From contig OX463810.1 in the NCBI GenBank assembly GCA_949825045.1, forward strand, positions 35,226,201 through 35,290,200: a stretch of DNA of 64,000 bases, read 5' to 3'. The stretch comes from Argyresthia goedartella. Lineage: Eukaryota > Arthropoda > Insecta > Lepidoptera > Argyresthiidae. The notes beneath the pieces were generated by a model. It was given only the letters and a program-made list of their open reading frames with translations. It had not been told where the DNA came from and did not search any database. Of the stretch, positions 25,101 through 37,100 are shown piece after piece (positions within the stretch are counted from its first letter, which is position 1; each line of letters begins with the position of its first letter). The translations under genes were made by a program, and so were the position numbers.

Positions 25101-28100
25101 TTAGTGTTTGGAAGCTTCTGATCCTTATAAAAATGCGTTTTTTATTTGTTTGTTCAGACATATGGCATTCAAAAGTGCTAGTATTGAATCGCACATTAAA
25201 TATACTGATATTCACAGCAAAAAAGGATCAATAATATAGCAATTTAACCTGAAAATAAAATTGTTATTATACATACTTACCTGGCTTTAAGCCTAATATT
25301 GAGAGTAGCATACTTGACTTCCTTTCCGGTGCGACGAAATTAGCCCCAAATAGCTCACTTCCTGTTTAAACTCCTAAAATACATGTCATATCCGTTTTGA
25401 ACCTCAGCAACATTGCGCGCGTAAAGTTTCAGAAATGGCGGCAATTGAAGCCAGCGTTATTGCGCGCGCTCAATTTTCAGGTCATTGGCAACTCAATAAA
25501 GAGCTGATCGTGTCTAAGAATGTGTCACGATCATGCAATGCACAGTAATGTGCACAGCAGGCAGCGATTTACCTAGGCTTAAAGCCAGGTAAGTATGTAT
25601 AATAACAATTTTATTTTCAGGTAAAATTGCTATATTATACCTGACGTTACCTGGCTTTAAGCTTAATATTGAGTAGTGTTTGGTATCGACTGCTGAGTTA
25701 AAAACGCCAATGTGATATGACTAGGAGTTCATTTATGGAAACATTTTATAAATTATGAAACAGAATGTTTATGCATCGTCGTGTACGTGATGCAAAGATA
25801 GGCTGCGCAAATGCAACTCAAAAATAAGGCCAATAGATGGAAACAAACACAAACTTAAGAAAGGTCTGATGAAGTCATCTTTTGCAGCCAGCCGAGTTTC
25901 GGGCTGGCTAGGTTAGACTTAGTTTCTGGCTATTAAGACTCATCTGATCTACTATATGAATCTAAGAATATGCAAAGCTTTACCTCCGCTAGGTTTTCAC
26001 TTCAGTCAGCACTTACGTACAAGTTCACCGAGATTGGTGCTCGGTGGTTGGTTGCTAGCTCGCCATTCACCTCGACGTCTACCAAGACTGCAGTTGTGAG
26101 GTCAGGATATCAGGTCGGTCACCTGACCTACGAAACTCGGAGCTAGAGACGTAGGCGTGCCGAATCGAATACATGTGAAAATGAGTTATTATAATTTGAA
26201 CCTTGCAGACAGGGCCAATCTGATTTTAACACAAAACATTGATAAAATTAGTGATTAGCAGTAGGTATAATCAAATTACAATTGCTGTATTTTGAATTGG
26301 GAGTGCGCCTCCTGGATGCCCTACCATTGATTATGTGCTTCCACATATGACTGGTCTTTGCAAAAGACTGGCGAACAAGTCTGTAATGTGACTTTAATAA
26401 TAAAGTTACTCAATTAATCTAAGTACCTTTTCGTATCACTTCTGAGAAGAATAGCTAGATTTGGCTGATTCTATTACAGGAGCTAGTGTGGCTATCTGGC
26501 TCTACTGAAGATGCTTCTACAGTGGGCAAGCATAGAGAAAAAGACAAGTTTACGCGTAATAAGCATATTTGTCTATAGTGATAAAGAAGTTTAGTATCAT
26601 TGATCAGATACCTAATACAAGTATCTGAACGCGTTTTCATTATTACCCGCAGCTGTGTAGATAATATTACTGAAACCATGTTACCTAGGACTGTACCATA
26701 AAACTCATACATATACATGCTTCAGTGGAATAATCCAGCGTAGTCATAACATTCAATAAAATAATAATGTAGGTAGATGGTTATAAAAGTTTTTCAATAC
26801 TGTCATTAAGCTAGTTCACTGGTAGAAATACCAGGTTGGTGTCCTTACATAACATAGCGTCACGTCTTTTCCCATACGGGGCGGCAGAGGCACAATAAAA
26901 GTTATGCAATACTGTCCCATACGGGGCGGCAGAGGCACGATGGGCCCACGCTCAATATATACTAATGCACGCTAATCTATATCATGCTCAGTCCGATATT
27001 CAATGCTCCATTGCTACTCACATTATATGTAATTATTATTCCTCTACTATGTAGGTACTCCACGGAACAGCTGTAGAAATATTAAGGAATTCTGCTTGTG
27101 GGCTGTATGCCGCACCGGCCACATCCAAGACACATTACGCTTAAATTGTCTCTATTTCGTCGATTTGGTTAAAGCTGCCTCTGCTGTTCGCTTGGGATAT
27201 GTCGAAGTAAGGCGACTATTGAGAAACAACCAAATAAATAGTGGAGATGTGAAAAAAAATCTCGATCTAAAATTTATGTTAATGTCCTGAGAGACTCGAG
27301 GACTGTCATCAGCTCCTTTTGGCTAATATACTGAAAAGTGAATTCTTACAGCCGCTTGCCTAGTGAATTATGAAGACCTGCGCGGTCCAGTGACACGTAG
27401 GTCATTTGTGAGAAGTAATGTAGATAGCTTCTCTATATGGCTCCGACAATATCCTGGTGAATGACTGTCGGAATAATATTAACAGACTATATCTTTGGAT
27501 AGTGAATCTGAAAGGTGACTGCTACAATGATAATTGTCTGAAGCACTGAAGTAGGCATATTTTCGACCATATCCTGCCGGATTGAGGAAAGTAGTCGGGT
27601 TGAAAAACGACGGCTCTGTTGTTAGATTGTAACGCGTTGTTATATTAGGGGTTGGAGTTAATCATCTAGGTAGGTACTCAAAGTTCCTTAACAATGTGGT
27701 TTAACTTATTAAAGGTAAGTCCAACACCACAATAAGAGTAGTTTATGACTACTCTTTTACCCTTTGAGTATCGTATTATATAGATAGCCGGTCCTCCAGC
27801 CGCAGACCTAATGTTTAGAACTCCCTTTTAATCCCTTAAAAGCAGCAGTGCTGAAATGGAAATTATTGATTTCAAAGTAAAGAAAGTTACTTAAAGTAAT
27901 TTGTATAAATGGATATAAAATAGTGTTGATTTTATATTTCTTCGTCAGTGGCTTAAAAAGGGTTAAGATATCACGTAAATGATTAAAACGTTACAATAAA
28001 ACTGTAGGAAAATTGTTTGCCTCCACTCTGTCCGCCTCGTTCTACCCACGTCATGCGATGTTTCTGTATGAAAATGTCGCTTTGAACCTTGTACAGATGG

Positions 28101-31100
28101 AAACGTTGCAGAGACTGAGCTAGATCTCAAGTTTCGCCGGGATACAAGAAATACACGACAACCAGCCATCAGATATCTACATCTTTGAGCAAGATGTTCA
28201 ATTGAACCGTCTCGCATAGACTGATTCATTTCATACTCACACGAGCGTTTAGTAGCGATGTCCCCTTACGCGCAGGCACTACCGGCATAACCGCGAATGG
28301 CTGACGTAACTGCATGTCAATGTCGCTTTAAACCTTGCGCAGGTGGACTTAGTTGCAGAATCTGTATCAGCGGTATATTACCATCAAAGATTGATCAACA
28401 GGTCATCTTCACGCGGGACTTGTAATTTCTTTGTAGCCAAGCCGCGCTGATTGATGTTCTACGGCACTCAGACTGGGCTCCGGCACCAACACGTCGCTGC
28501 GTCTCGTAGCCGCCGTATCGTCATTCTCCTCCTGCCTCCCCTCCGCGGACGCACCAGCCTTGCGCAGGCTGGCGGCCCGGAGCGCTCGCCGTATACCGGC
28601 TCCGGGCGGCGGGGGCGCGTCACCGCTGCGCGCGGGCGCGGGCTAAGTGTAGCGGGCAGCCAGCAGCGCAAGGGCTCACCTTCTCTACTCGCCTTGCTCT
28701 GGAGGTCGAACTCACAAAAATTCACGCAGTCGCCGTGTCGTCGTTTGTCTCCTGCTTCCCCTCCGCGCGCGCGCCAGCCTTGCGCAGGCTGGCGGCCCGT
28801 AGCGCTAGCCGGGCTCCGGGCGGCGGGGGCGCGACACCGCTGCGCGCGGGCGCGGGCTAACAGTTGCGGGGAGCCCTTTGCGCAAGGGCTTACCTCCTCT
28901 ATTTGCCTTGCTCTGGAGGTCAAATCAACGAAAAATCTCCAGGTTTCTCCTTCCTCGGACATAAAATCTGTAAAACTGGGATTAGTTATGGAATATCCAC
29001 CGAGGGCGGAATCTTGCACGAGGTTACTATTACGCGACGGTCGTGAATGTATTAAGTATAGATTCGCGACGCTGCGGACGAGATCCACTCGTCCAACGTC
29101 AATAGTTCGCAATTGATAAGAATCGATTTTATTATATTCCCCCTCGGAAGACATCTCGTTGATTGTATTACATACCTTATCCCTGTAGCCGGAATCTGCT
29201 TGGTGCTCAAAGCCAAGACATGACCGTCGAAAATATCCCTTTTTTTGCGCCTCCTTCTGCTTGATCAAACCATGTGGTATAACCATGGGCGGTCACTACG
29301 TTCCCGCCAAGTATGATTGCCATCGAAGGACTCGGCGCACTCGAGTTCAATGAACCCCAGGACAGAAAAATAAAATTTATAACTCATGCGAATGGCAAAT
29401 ACCTAACCTGATTGGATTGGATTTACTTATGATTTTCTCGGCGTGAGATTCGGATGAGTGCAATGTTTGTACTTTCGAGGGTAGTTACAATTAGCTACTT
29501 ACTAATATCACTCCTATATCAAAGGGCGCGATATTCCTGTCAAATGCAATGTCATAATCAAACATATCATCATATTGCGAGATTGTGTAAGTTACTAAAC
29601 ATTGCATCACTCGATCTGTTCACCATAGGATAATGCATTGCCGAGACTTTACTAGCTGAATCTTGGAAAGATTTTTCCATTTCACTTGTCCTTGAATTCT
29701 TTCTTACTCCCCCGATGTCTTCTCCTCCGGCTGCTCCTCCGCTCCGGAGACGTGGAAGTGGAACTGCTGTAGCGATCACTCCTCGATCATTCACTACGCG
29801 GGGCTATTTACCGCGATTTTTATTAAACAGATTATTTTTTGCTGTTACACTGAACAATTAACACTATAACCGTAACAAAATTCCAAGGATATTTCGAAGA
29901 ATAACTAGGAATATTTTTAATTTTGTTGAACGCGTGCGCACGGAAAGAAATCCAAAACGCCAATGACCTGAAAATTGAGCGCGCGCATTAACGCTGGCTT
30001 CAATTGCCGCCATTTCTGAAACTTTACGCGCGCAATGTTGCTGAGGTTCAAAACGGATATGACATGTATTTTAGGAGTTTTAAACAGGAAGTGAGCTATT
30101 TGGGGCTAATTTCGTCGCACCGGAAAGGAAGTCAAGTATGCTACTCTCAATATTAGGCTTAAAGCCAGGTAACGTCAGGTATAATATCACTTTTTATGTT
30201 TTAAATATTTTATGTGTACTTATGTTTATGTTTTAAGTATTTTTTGGTGTTCTTACATGTTCAACCTAACACGATGGATAAAGGGGGCTTCGCTTCGCTC
30301 ACTCCCTTTTACTTCACCTAAGTAAGCTACCGCAGCATTTTGCCCTGGTATTTGCACAGCAAATCAGTATTTTTGATGTGCAGTTTAATATTTCCCTTTC
30401 AAAATTAAAGTTCCTTGACGGCTATATTCTCCTAATTCCGTCATGCCATTCTCCGCGACTATGATGGCTGTATAAATAGCTTGGAGCACAAAATAAATAG
30501 GTACAGAAATCAATCTACATACAAGCGCGCTCGAGCAACGCACACATAGACACTGCTCACGGACACGATATCTCAGAGCAGTTCAAACCAGTGCGAGCGT
30601 GACTGCCATCCGCTTGACACGCGCGTCTGTTAATGCAAATAATGCAACAATGGAGCAACGGAAAAAAATATATTATAACTGTTCAGTGGACGGTTGTTTA
30701 AATTCAACATTAAACTATGAATTGGTGTTTTTTAAGCTACCAGTGGTTTCGGAAAGTAGCTATCTGCCTGTATTTCGATGGTTCGTTTTAAGGTTATATG
30801 AATAGAACAGTTAGGTAGGTAAGGTCCCCGAATAATATATCTAAGATCGATTTAAATAAATAACAGTTGCCTTTTTTCAATCAGTATAATAAAATAAGTA
30901 TTAACAAAATTTTTGTTAGGTAAATTCACGCCACCTTACTTACGTAAGTTAAAAACATGTTTTTTTGTTTGTGTAGATATTGTGTTGTTTTTCATGTCAT
31001 TTGACAGGTGCAGGTCTAAAACGTACAGAGCAATATAAATTTTGTAACTCGGGTAGTCCGTTTAGAAGTTATCAGGGATTTTCGATAGTGAAAATTGACA

Positions 31101-34100
31101 AACGTAAAATTGTGTAGCTATTTTTCTGATCTGTAAACCTTTTGTATTGTAATACTAGTGTAATGTTTTCATTCTTATCGTTTCATTCTTCATAATAAAT
31201 CATTTAACTAGATAGGAGCGCCAGTGCCACGATAGTTTTTCGCAAATAAGCCGTAGTTGATAGCCCTAGAAAACCATAAGTCGTAGTTGATAACCCTAGA
31301 ACCCTAACGTAGCTATGAAAAGTGAAGTACATACATGTGGTTGACTTCTGTACCTATTTATTTTGTGCCTGGAGTCTCCATCACTCATCGGCGGCAATCA
31401 ACTCAACGGCCTATTGACATGTTGACGATGAAGTCAGTAAGCAGGCCTTAATAAAATAATCTGGCCATTTCAGCGCCCGTAGCACGTACACCCCCGCGCG
31501 GTGTAGCGACGCGAGAAAAAGAGAGATAGAGCATGCGCTATTAATAGCTCTCTCCCTTACAATCACGGGTCGCGACACCCCCCCAACGTTAACGTGCTAC
31601 CGGCGCAGGGCAATGAAATATTCTTTCATTTAAGCTATTTCAGGGCTAGCGAAGATTATTTTGTAAACATGGATATTTCTTAAGGTGGTGTGCAACGCGC
31701 CGCAATGCAAGGGCCTCAAAGTGACTCTCCGCTCTGAAAGTGGACTCACAAGGACTGCAGATGTAGTAGGTAAGTGAAGTGTTAACTAAACCCACCTAAT
31801 TCTAGTTCATCCAACCCGTCGCACGCAACTATATAGATAAAGTTTCCCCGCGATGTTGCGTGGCGACGTTATATCATGAAGTCTGTGTGCGACGGGTATT
31901 GTCAATATGAATGTTCCGCAGACGGCGCGTACACATTCACGGACGTTCTCCCCGGGACGGTGGAGGTGAGCGTCCCGGACACGGCGCTGTGCTGGGCCGC
32001 CGCCGCGCACCGCGTGTCCGTGGCCGCCGCGCAGGAGACCGCGCCCGCGCTCACGCAAGTCGGGCTGCCGCTGCGCGTGCGCAGCACTCACGACGCTCAG
32101 GTACGGGAATCTTCCTATTCCTCATCTTCCTATCAATCGTCGTCATCCTCTCTCTCTCTTGCACTTCCTACTCCTGTTTATATTCTTGTTTTTCTCGCTC
32201 TTTATCTTCTTCTTTCTCGTCATCTTCCTTATTCTTCTTCTTTTTCTAATTTCGTCTCCCTGGCCTCTGCCATGATTCTTCCCATTGTGTGTCACTTGTT
32301 GTCACTTCCCAGATTTCCAGTCTATATAATATTTTATCTACACACGTATCATAAACCCTCTTTACTGCGTACAAAAACCGCACGTTACGATCAGCATAAT
32401 GTTAAACTACTTGGTAAAAACTCATTTCTTATCTGCAAAATTACACATTATACATAATGTGTAATTTTTCTGCATATTATGACATTCAAATTTGAAACGC
32501 CGACACCCGCCTGCGTGCACCCCTAGTTTGTCTGTGAAGTTGGTTCTACTGAACAAGCTAAACAAGTGCAAAGGAATTATCAATGCCACCATGCCGAACA
32601 TTTAAATCTCGAACGCCGACGCCCGCCTGCGGCACGTTGGTACTACAGAACAAGCTAAACAACTGCAGAGCCACAATGCCGGTCAAACATGCGGTTCCTG
32701 AACACATCAAAGAGAGCTTATGATATGTGTGTAGATAAACTAGTGTATGTAACTGTACATAATTAGGCATTAAAACTCTCGAGTGATATTATTATGAAAC
32801 TCGCCTTCGGCTCGTTTCATAAAGCCACTCTCGAGTATTAATGCCCTCCATTATGTAGCAGTCACATAAACTACTATCAAAGAACAATTAAAACTTAAGA
32901 AAAAAACGATTGCAATTAGAGTAGTAGTATTATCATCATCAGTTACACTTCACCAAATCATGCTTCCCGAGAGCTGGAGCTTCCAACTGCACCACGAGTT
33001 ACAATAAAAAAATACCCGAATAGCTGTATGTCTTTATTATCATAGAGTTCATGCTTCTGTCAACAGATGGCGTTAGTAGTCGAAGACAAAACGACGTCTG
33101 TTGTGTCAGCTAGTAGGCTAATAACAAACTGTCGCAAACTAGTCTGTGTTTATTTCTTAGGTAAGCATTCGCTAATTTCGCTAATTTTGGGAAATGTTTT
33201 AACATACAAAAATTATATTTTCGAAAATAAATTGTCTAGCCTCTGTTAGTATCTTAATTCATTTAAAAAGTTATCTAAGGCAGTCTGTATTTTTTAAATT
33301 ATAAATTGCTTGAATATAAAAATAGTTTCAAAAAAATAAAAATAAAAAATATGTCTCGCCAACGACATCTAGTGACAAATTTGGAACTACTTTATTTTAT
33401 TTTTTATGAGCTGCCAGAAAATTGGCCATTGTCAGTATCCAGATATTCATAGAACCTCAGATGAATGAAACTCTTTGTTACTCTTGTTTTTTTTTTATCA
33501 AGTTGCAAACCCCAGACGAATGAAACTCTTTGTTTTACAAACATGTCCTCTACCAAAAAGTTTTGCGTAATCTTCCCCATTGGTAACATAATTTCATAAT
33601 TTCTTTATTGCACACAAATCATACAAAAAACAAGAGTTACATAAAAGAAGTGTACAAAGGCGAGCTTATCTCTAATAAGAGATCTCTTCCAGCAAACCAG
33701 GCAAACAAGGGAAAAGTTGATGGTTGAGCAGGGGTAGACCTATGTGTACAATATATAAAATAATAAATAAAATAAATTAAATAATAACTATAATAATATA
33801 CTAAATACTTATTATATACTACAAATACTATTTTATACACTATACTAATACATACTCACATGCATACCACCTATAACTCTAAAGGGAGAGGTAATGTTTC
33901 TTCACACGACTTTTAAAGATATTCAGATTAGGACTGTCCCTGATGGTGCAGGGGAGTGCATTCCACAACCGAATGGCCCGGGCTCTAAACCCGTTCTCAT
34001 AGTAAGCGGTGTTATGCTGTGGAGTTGTGAGCATGGAAACTGCGTGAGTTCTCCGAGGTCTGCTGGAAGAAAGAAATTGAAAACTGTCTCGTAAGAAAGT

Positions 34101-37100
34101 TGGGTAGCGTGGATTACGTAAAATGTTGTAGAGGAAATTGAGGATGTGTGAATCCCGACGAAGACGAATCGGCAGCCACTTCAACTCCCTGCGATGTTGT
34201 GACACATGGTCGTATTTGCGCAGCCCGAAGATAAACCATCCATAACATCCATGTTTACTTCGCAGGTTGACTACATCAGCGCGTCCGGCGGCGACCGCGG
34301 CACCGTCTCCATACAGCCGGGGGAGAACCGGCTGTGCGTGGCGAGCGCTGACCAGTACACGCTGACGCCGCGCGGCTGCCACAAGTGGGCGCCGAACACG
34401 CTGCAAGCCAGGCCCGGGACCGATAAGGTGACGGTTTTGCTATTACACTTGTATTATACACTCATGGGAAACTGCATCTTTGTGCCTCTTGCGCTCGAGA
34501 CTACTGGGGTTTGGGGACACAAGGGAAAATATTTATTAAGGATCTGGGGCGCCGTCTAAGGGATAGAGGATTTGACAACCGCTCTGGGGCATTTCTGATG
34601 CAAAGGATCTCCCTGGCGGTGCAGTATGCAGCGGGGAGATGCTGCAAGCGTCGTGGGAACCTTAGCCTCGGCAATGTCCCGGGGTGGTTTATTCGCGTAG
34701 TTGTTTCTTTTAGTGTTTCTATTTTATTTTTAATTAATGATGATGATTATGATGATTCCGACGGATTTCGGTCATGGCGACCACTTCTACTCCTAGTCGG
34801 CCATGGCTTATGTAGCCGATCTTCGCAGCGAAACTTCTCTTTAATTCATATATGTATAATAATAATGTCAACTAAAAAATTTCTGTGATGTATGAAAAAA
34901 TTCAGGGTTAAAGACAATTACATCATTAACTTATATTATAAATGTGAAAGTAACGATGTTTTGATGGATGCTTTTGGCTCAATAACGCTGAAATGACTAA
35001 ACAAATTTGAATGATATTTAGTACACAGATAGTTTATGAGTCAGATTAACTTAAAGGATACTTTTTATCCGACTGCTCTAGAAGTACACGCACAAGAAGT
35101 TGCGGGCACCAGCTAGGCACAGAGCGATGTAGCTTTCCCTGTGTGGTATCTCTCTCGTTGACCGCGTGCCAAGTGTCAACATTCGACGAAGGACGAAGGT
35201 CGAGGAATTTAATGCGGGACTAAGATGAAGATGGGGTAGTTGGCTAGACGGGATGACTGACTGTGGACTAAAGCAGTCACTGACAGAGCAGATACACCAC
35301 AAGGTGGTACAAACAGCGAAGGATGATGGGTATCTCTCAGTGACTGCTTTAGTTTAGTAGAAGTGGGAAAAAATACTGTCAAATTGGCTACACGTACAAG
35401 GCGCTAAATGTCTTAAACCAACACAGATTAAGGGCGGGCGCGCACGAGTGACAGTTTTGTCACTGCCACGTCACGATAAACCTTCAGGCAGCACACCAAT
35501 CTTGTCACTGTTACGTCGCTTCGTGCTCGCGCCTCCATACATATCCATCGACGTAATAGGGTGACGAGACAGTCACGGTGACACAAAGTCAGCCGTGCGC
35601 GCCGCCCTAAGAAAGCAAAGAGTTTCGTTCATTCGAGGATACAAATGAAGCAAGTTATCAAAGAGTTTCGTTATAAGGTTACAAATTAATCACAGAGTAA
35701 GTAAGTAAAACAAGTTTAAGCAAAGGGTTTCATTAATAAAAGAAATACGTTGTCAATATCCATATATCAAGGTTTTGCTGCTGACAATGTCTGACAAGTA
35801 CCAGACACAACCTTCATGCCTCCATTGCGCTGATAGGCTAGCCCCCTGACACCCAGAACGGAGTTTGAAATAACTGGCTAAAAGTGGGCACAACTGTGCC
35901 TCTGCCGCCCTATATGAAGAAATGCGTGACGCCGTTAACTTGCTGGGTGAATTCTAAGCGTTATAACTCTCCCCACAGCCGCTGTCCCTGGTCGCCGTGG
36001 CACACTCTGTCGAGCTGAAGGTGCTCTCTCCGGTGCAAGTTTCCGACCTGATGCTGCGGATCGAGGGGCGGGACACGGCGACGGTCGGGCCGCTTCCGTC
36101 CGTCCAGGAGGCCGGACAGTTTGTGTACACGCACGTGCTGTTTATGGCGGAGGTTGGTGACATTGGCTACGATTCCCCTGCTGAAAATAGAATAGAATAG
36201 AATAAATAGAATGCCATTTATTTACTGTATCAGCATAAACACATAAAACTCATAAAAAATAATAAAATAAAAGTAACACAATGCAAAACACAGACATAAA
36301 ATCAACAAAAACAAGACAAAAAATATAATTAATTACAAATTCATAACAATATTAGGAAAATAAACAACGTACACACTAAGCTAAATAAATGTGTAAGTAA
36401 ATAAAACAAATTAAAATAAAATACTTATCGTGCACTCACTGTTTGGCAATATGCTTGACACCTGTCAAAATTATGGTACTTGTCAAAATTATGGCACCTG
36501 TCAAAATGATGACACCTGTCTTACTGCAACACCTGTTAAAACGACGATCTGTTGTTGCGGATCGAGGGGCGGGGGCGGGACACGGCGACGGCCGGACCGT
36601 TGCCGTCCGTTCAGGAGGCCGGACAGTTTGTGCATATGCGCATGCTTTTATGGCGGAGGATGGTGACGTCATTTGTATCATATCGGGTTATACCACTTTT
36701 GCCACAGTTTTAATTTGAATAATTTATATATTTTATATACTATACGATATGAAAGGATATGCCAAAAATATGTGGCAAAAACAGACTGCGGTAAAAGTGG
36801 AAAAACCCGTTGTATCAGCATTAAATCACCTATCTACAAGGCTGTCCCTTAAGTCACAGGTCACAACGTCAACCTTAGATGCGTCGAATAAGCTTAACAT
36901 GACCTCAGTGAAAGTTGCATGTAAAAGTTGCATTCATTTGAGGTTAGGTTCAAAAACCCGTCGACCCGAATGGTCGAGTCGGCAGTGACCCTGCCTACGA
37001 AGCCAAGGGTCCCGGGTTCGAGTTCCGGCGGGGGCCAATATTTGTTTGATGAGAACTATATAAGTATGGTACCCAAGATACAGGGAATCCTAGTTTGGGG

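Larger units (their letters stand above)
25632..30189 (-). mobile_element. 4.5-kb inverted-repeat-bounded unit, unknown family
   Basis: The left end reads ATTATACCTGACGTTACC then TGGCTTTAAGC; the right end is its reverse complement. In addition, 29960-30170 is an inverted copy (about 210 bp) of 25278-25488 in the adjacent MITE. I see no transposase motif. On the minus strand there are possible exons with good splice signals (29713-29794, 28890-28970, 28540 region). The likeliest reading is a larger DNA transposon of which the MITE is a deletion product. Confidence 0.5.

Noticed and set aside
28451..29116. Plus-strand 221-codon frame in the GC-rich block
   Set aside because: No motif; openness is explained by high GC and the tandem duplication.
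32057..32249. Plus-strand 112- and 193-codon frames over NOMO exon 11
   Set aside because: They run through a good donor at 32101 into a TC-rich intron start; the NOMO frame and phases explain the exon.
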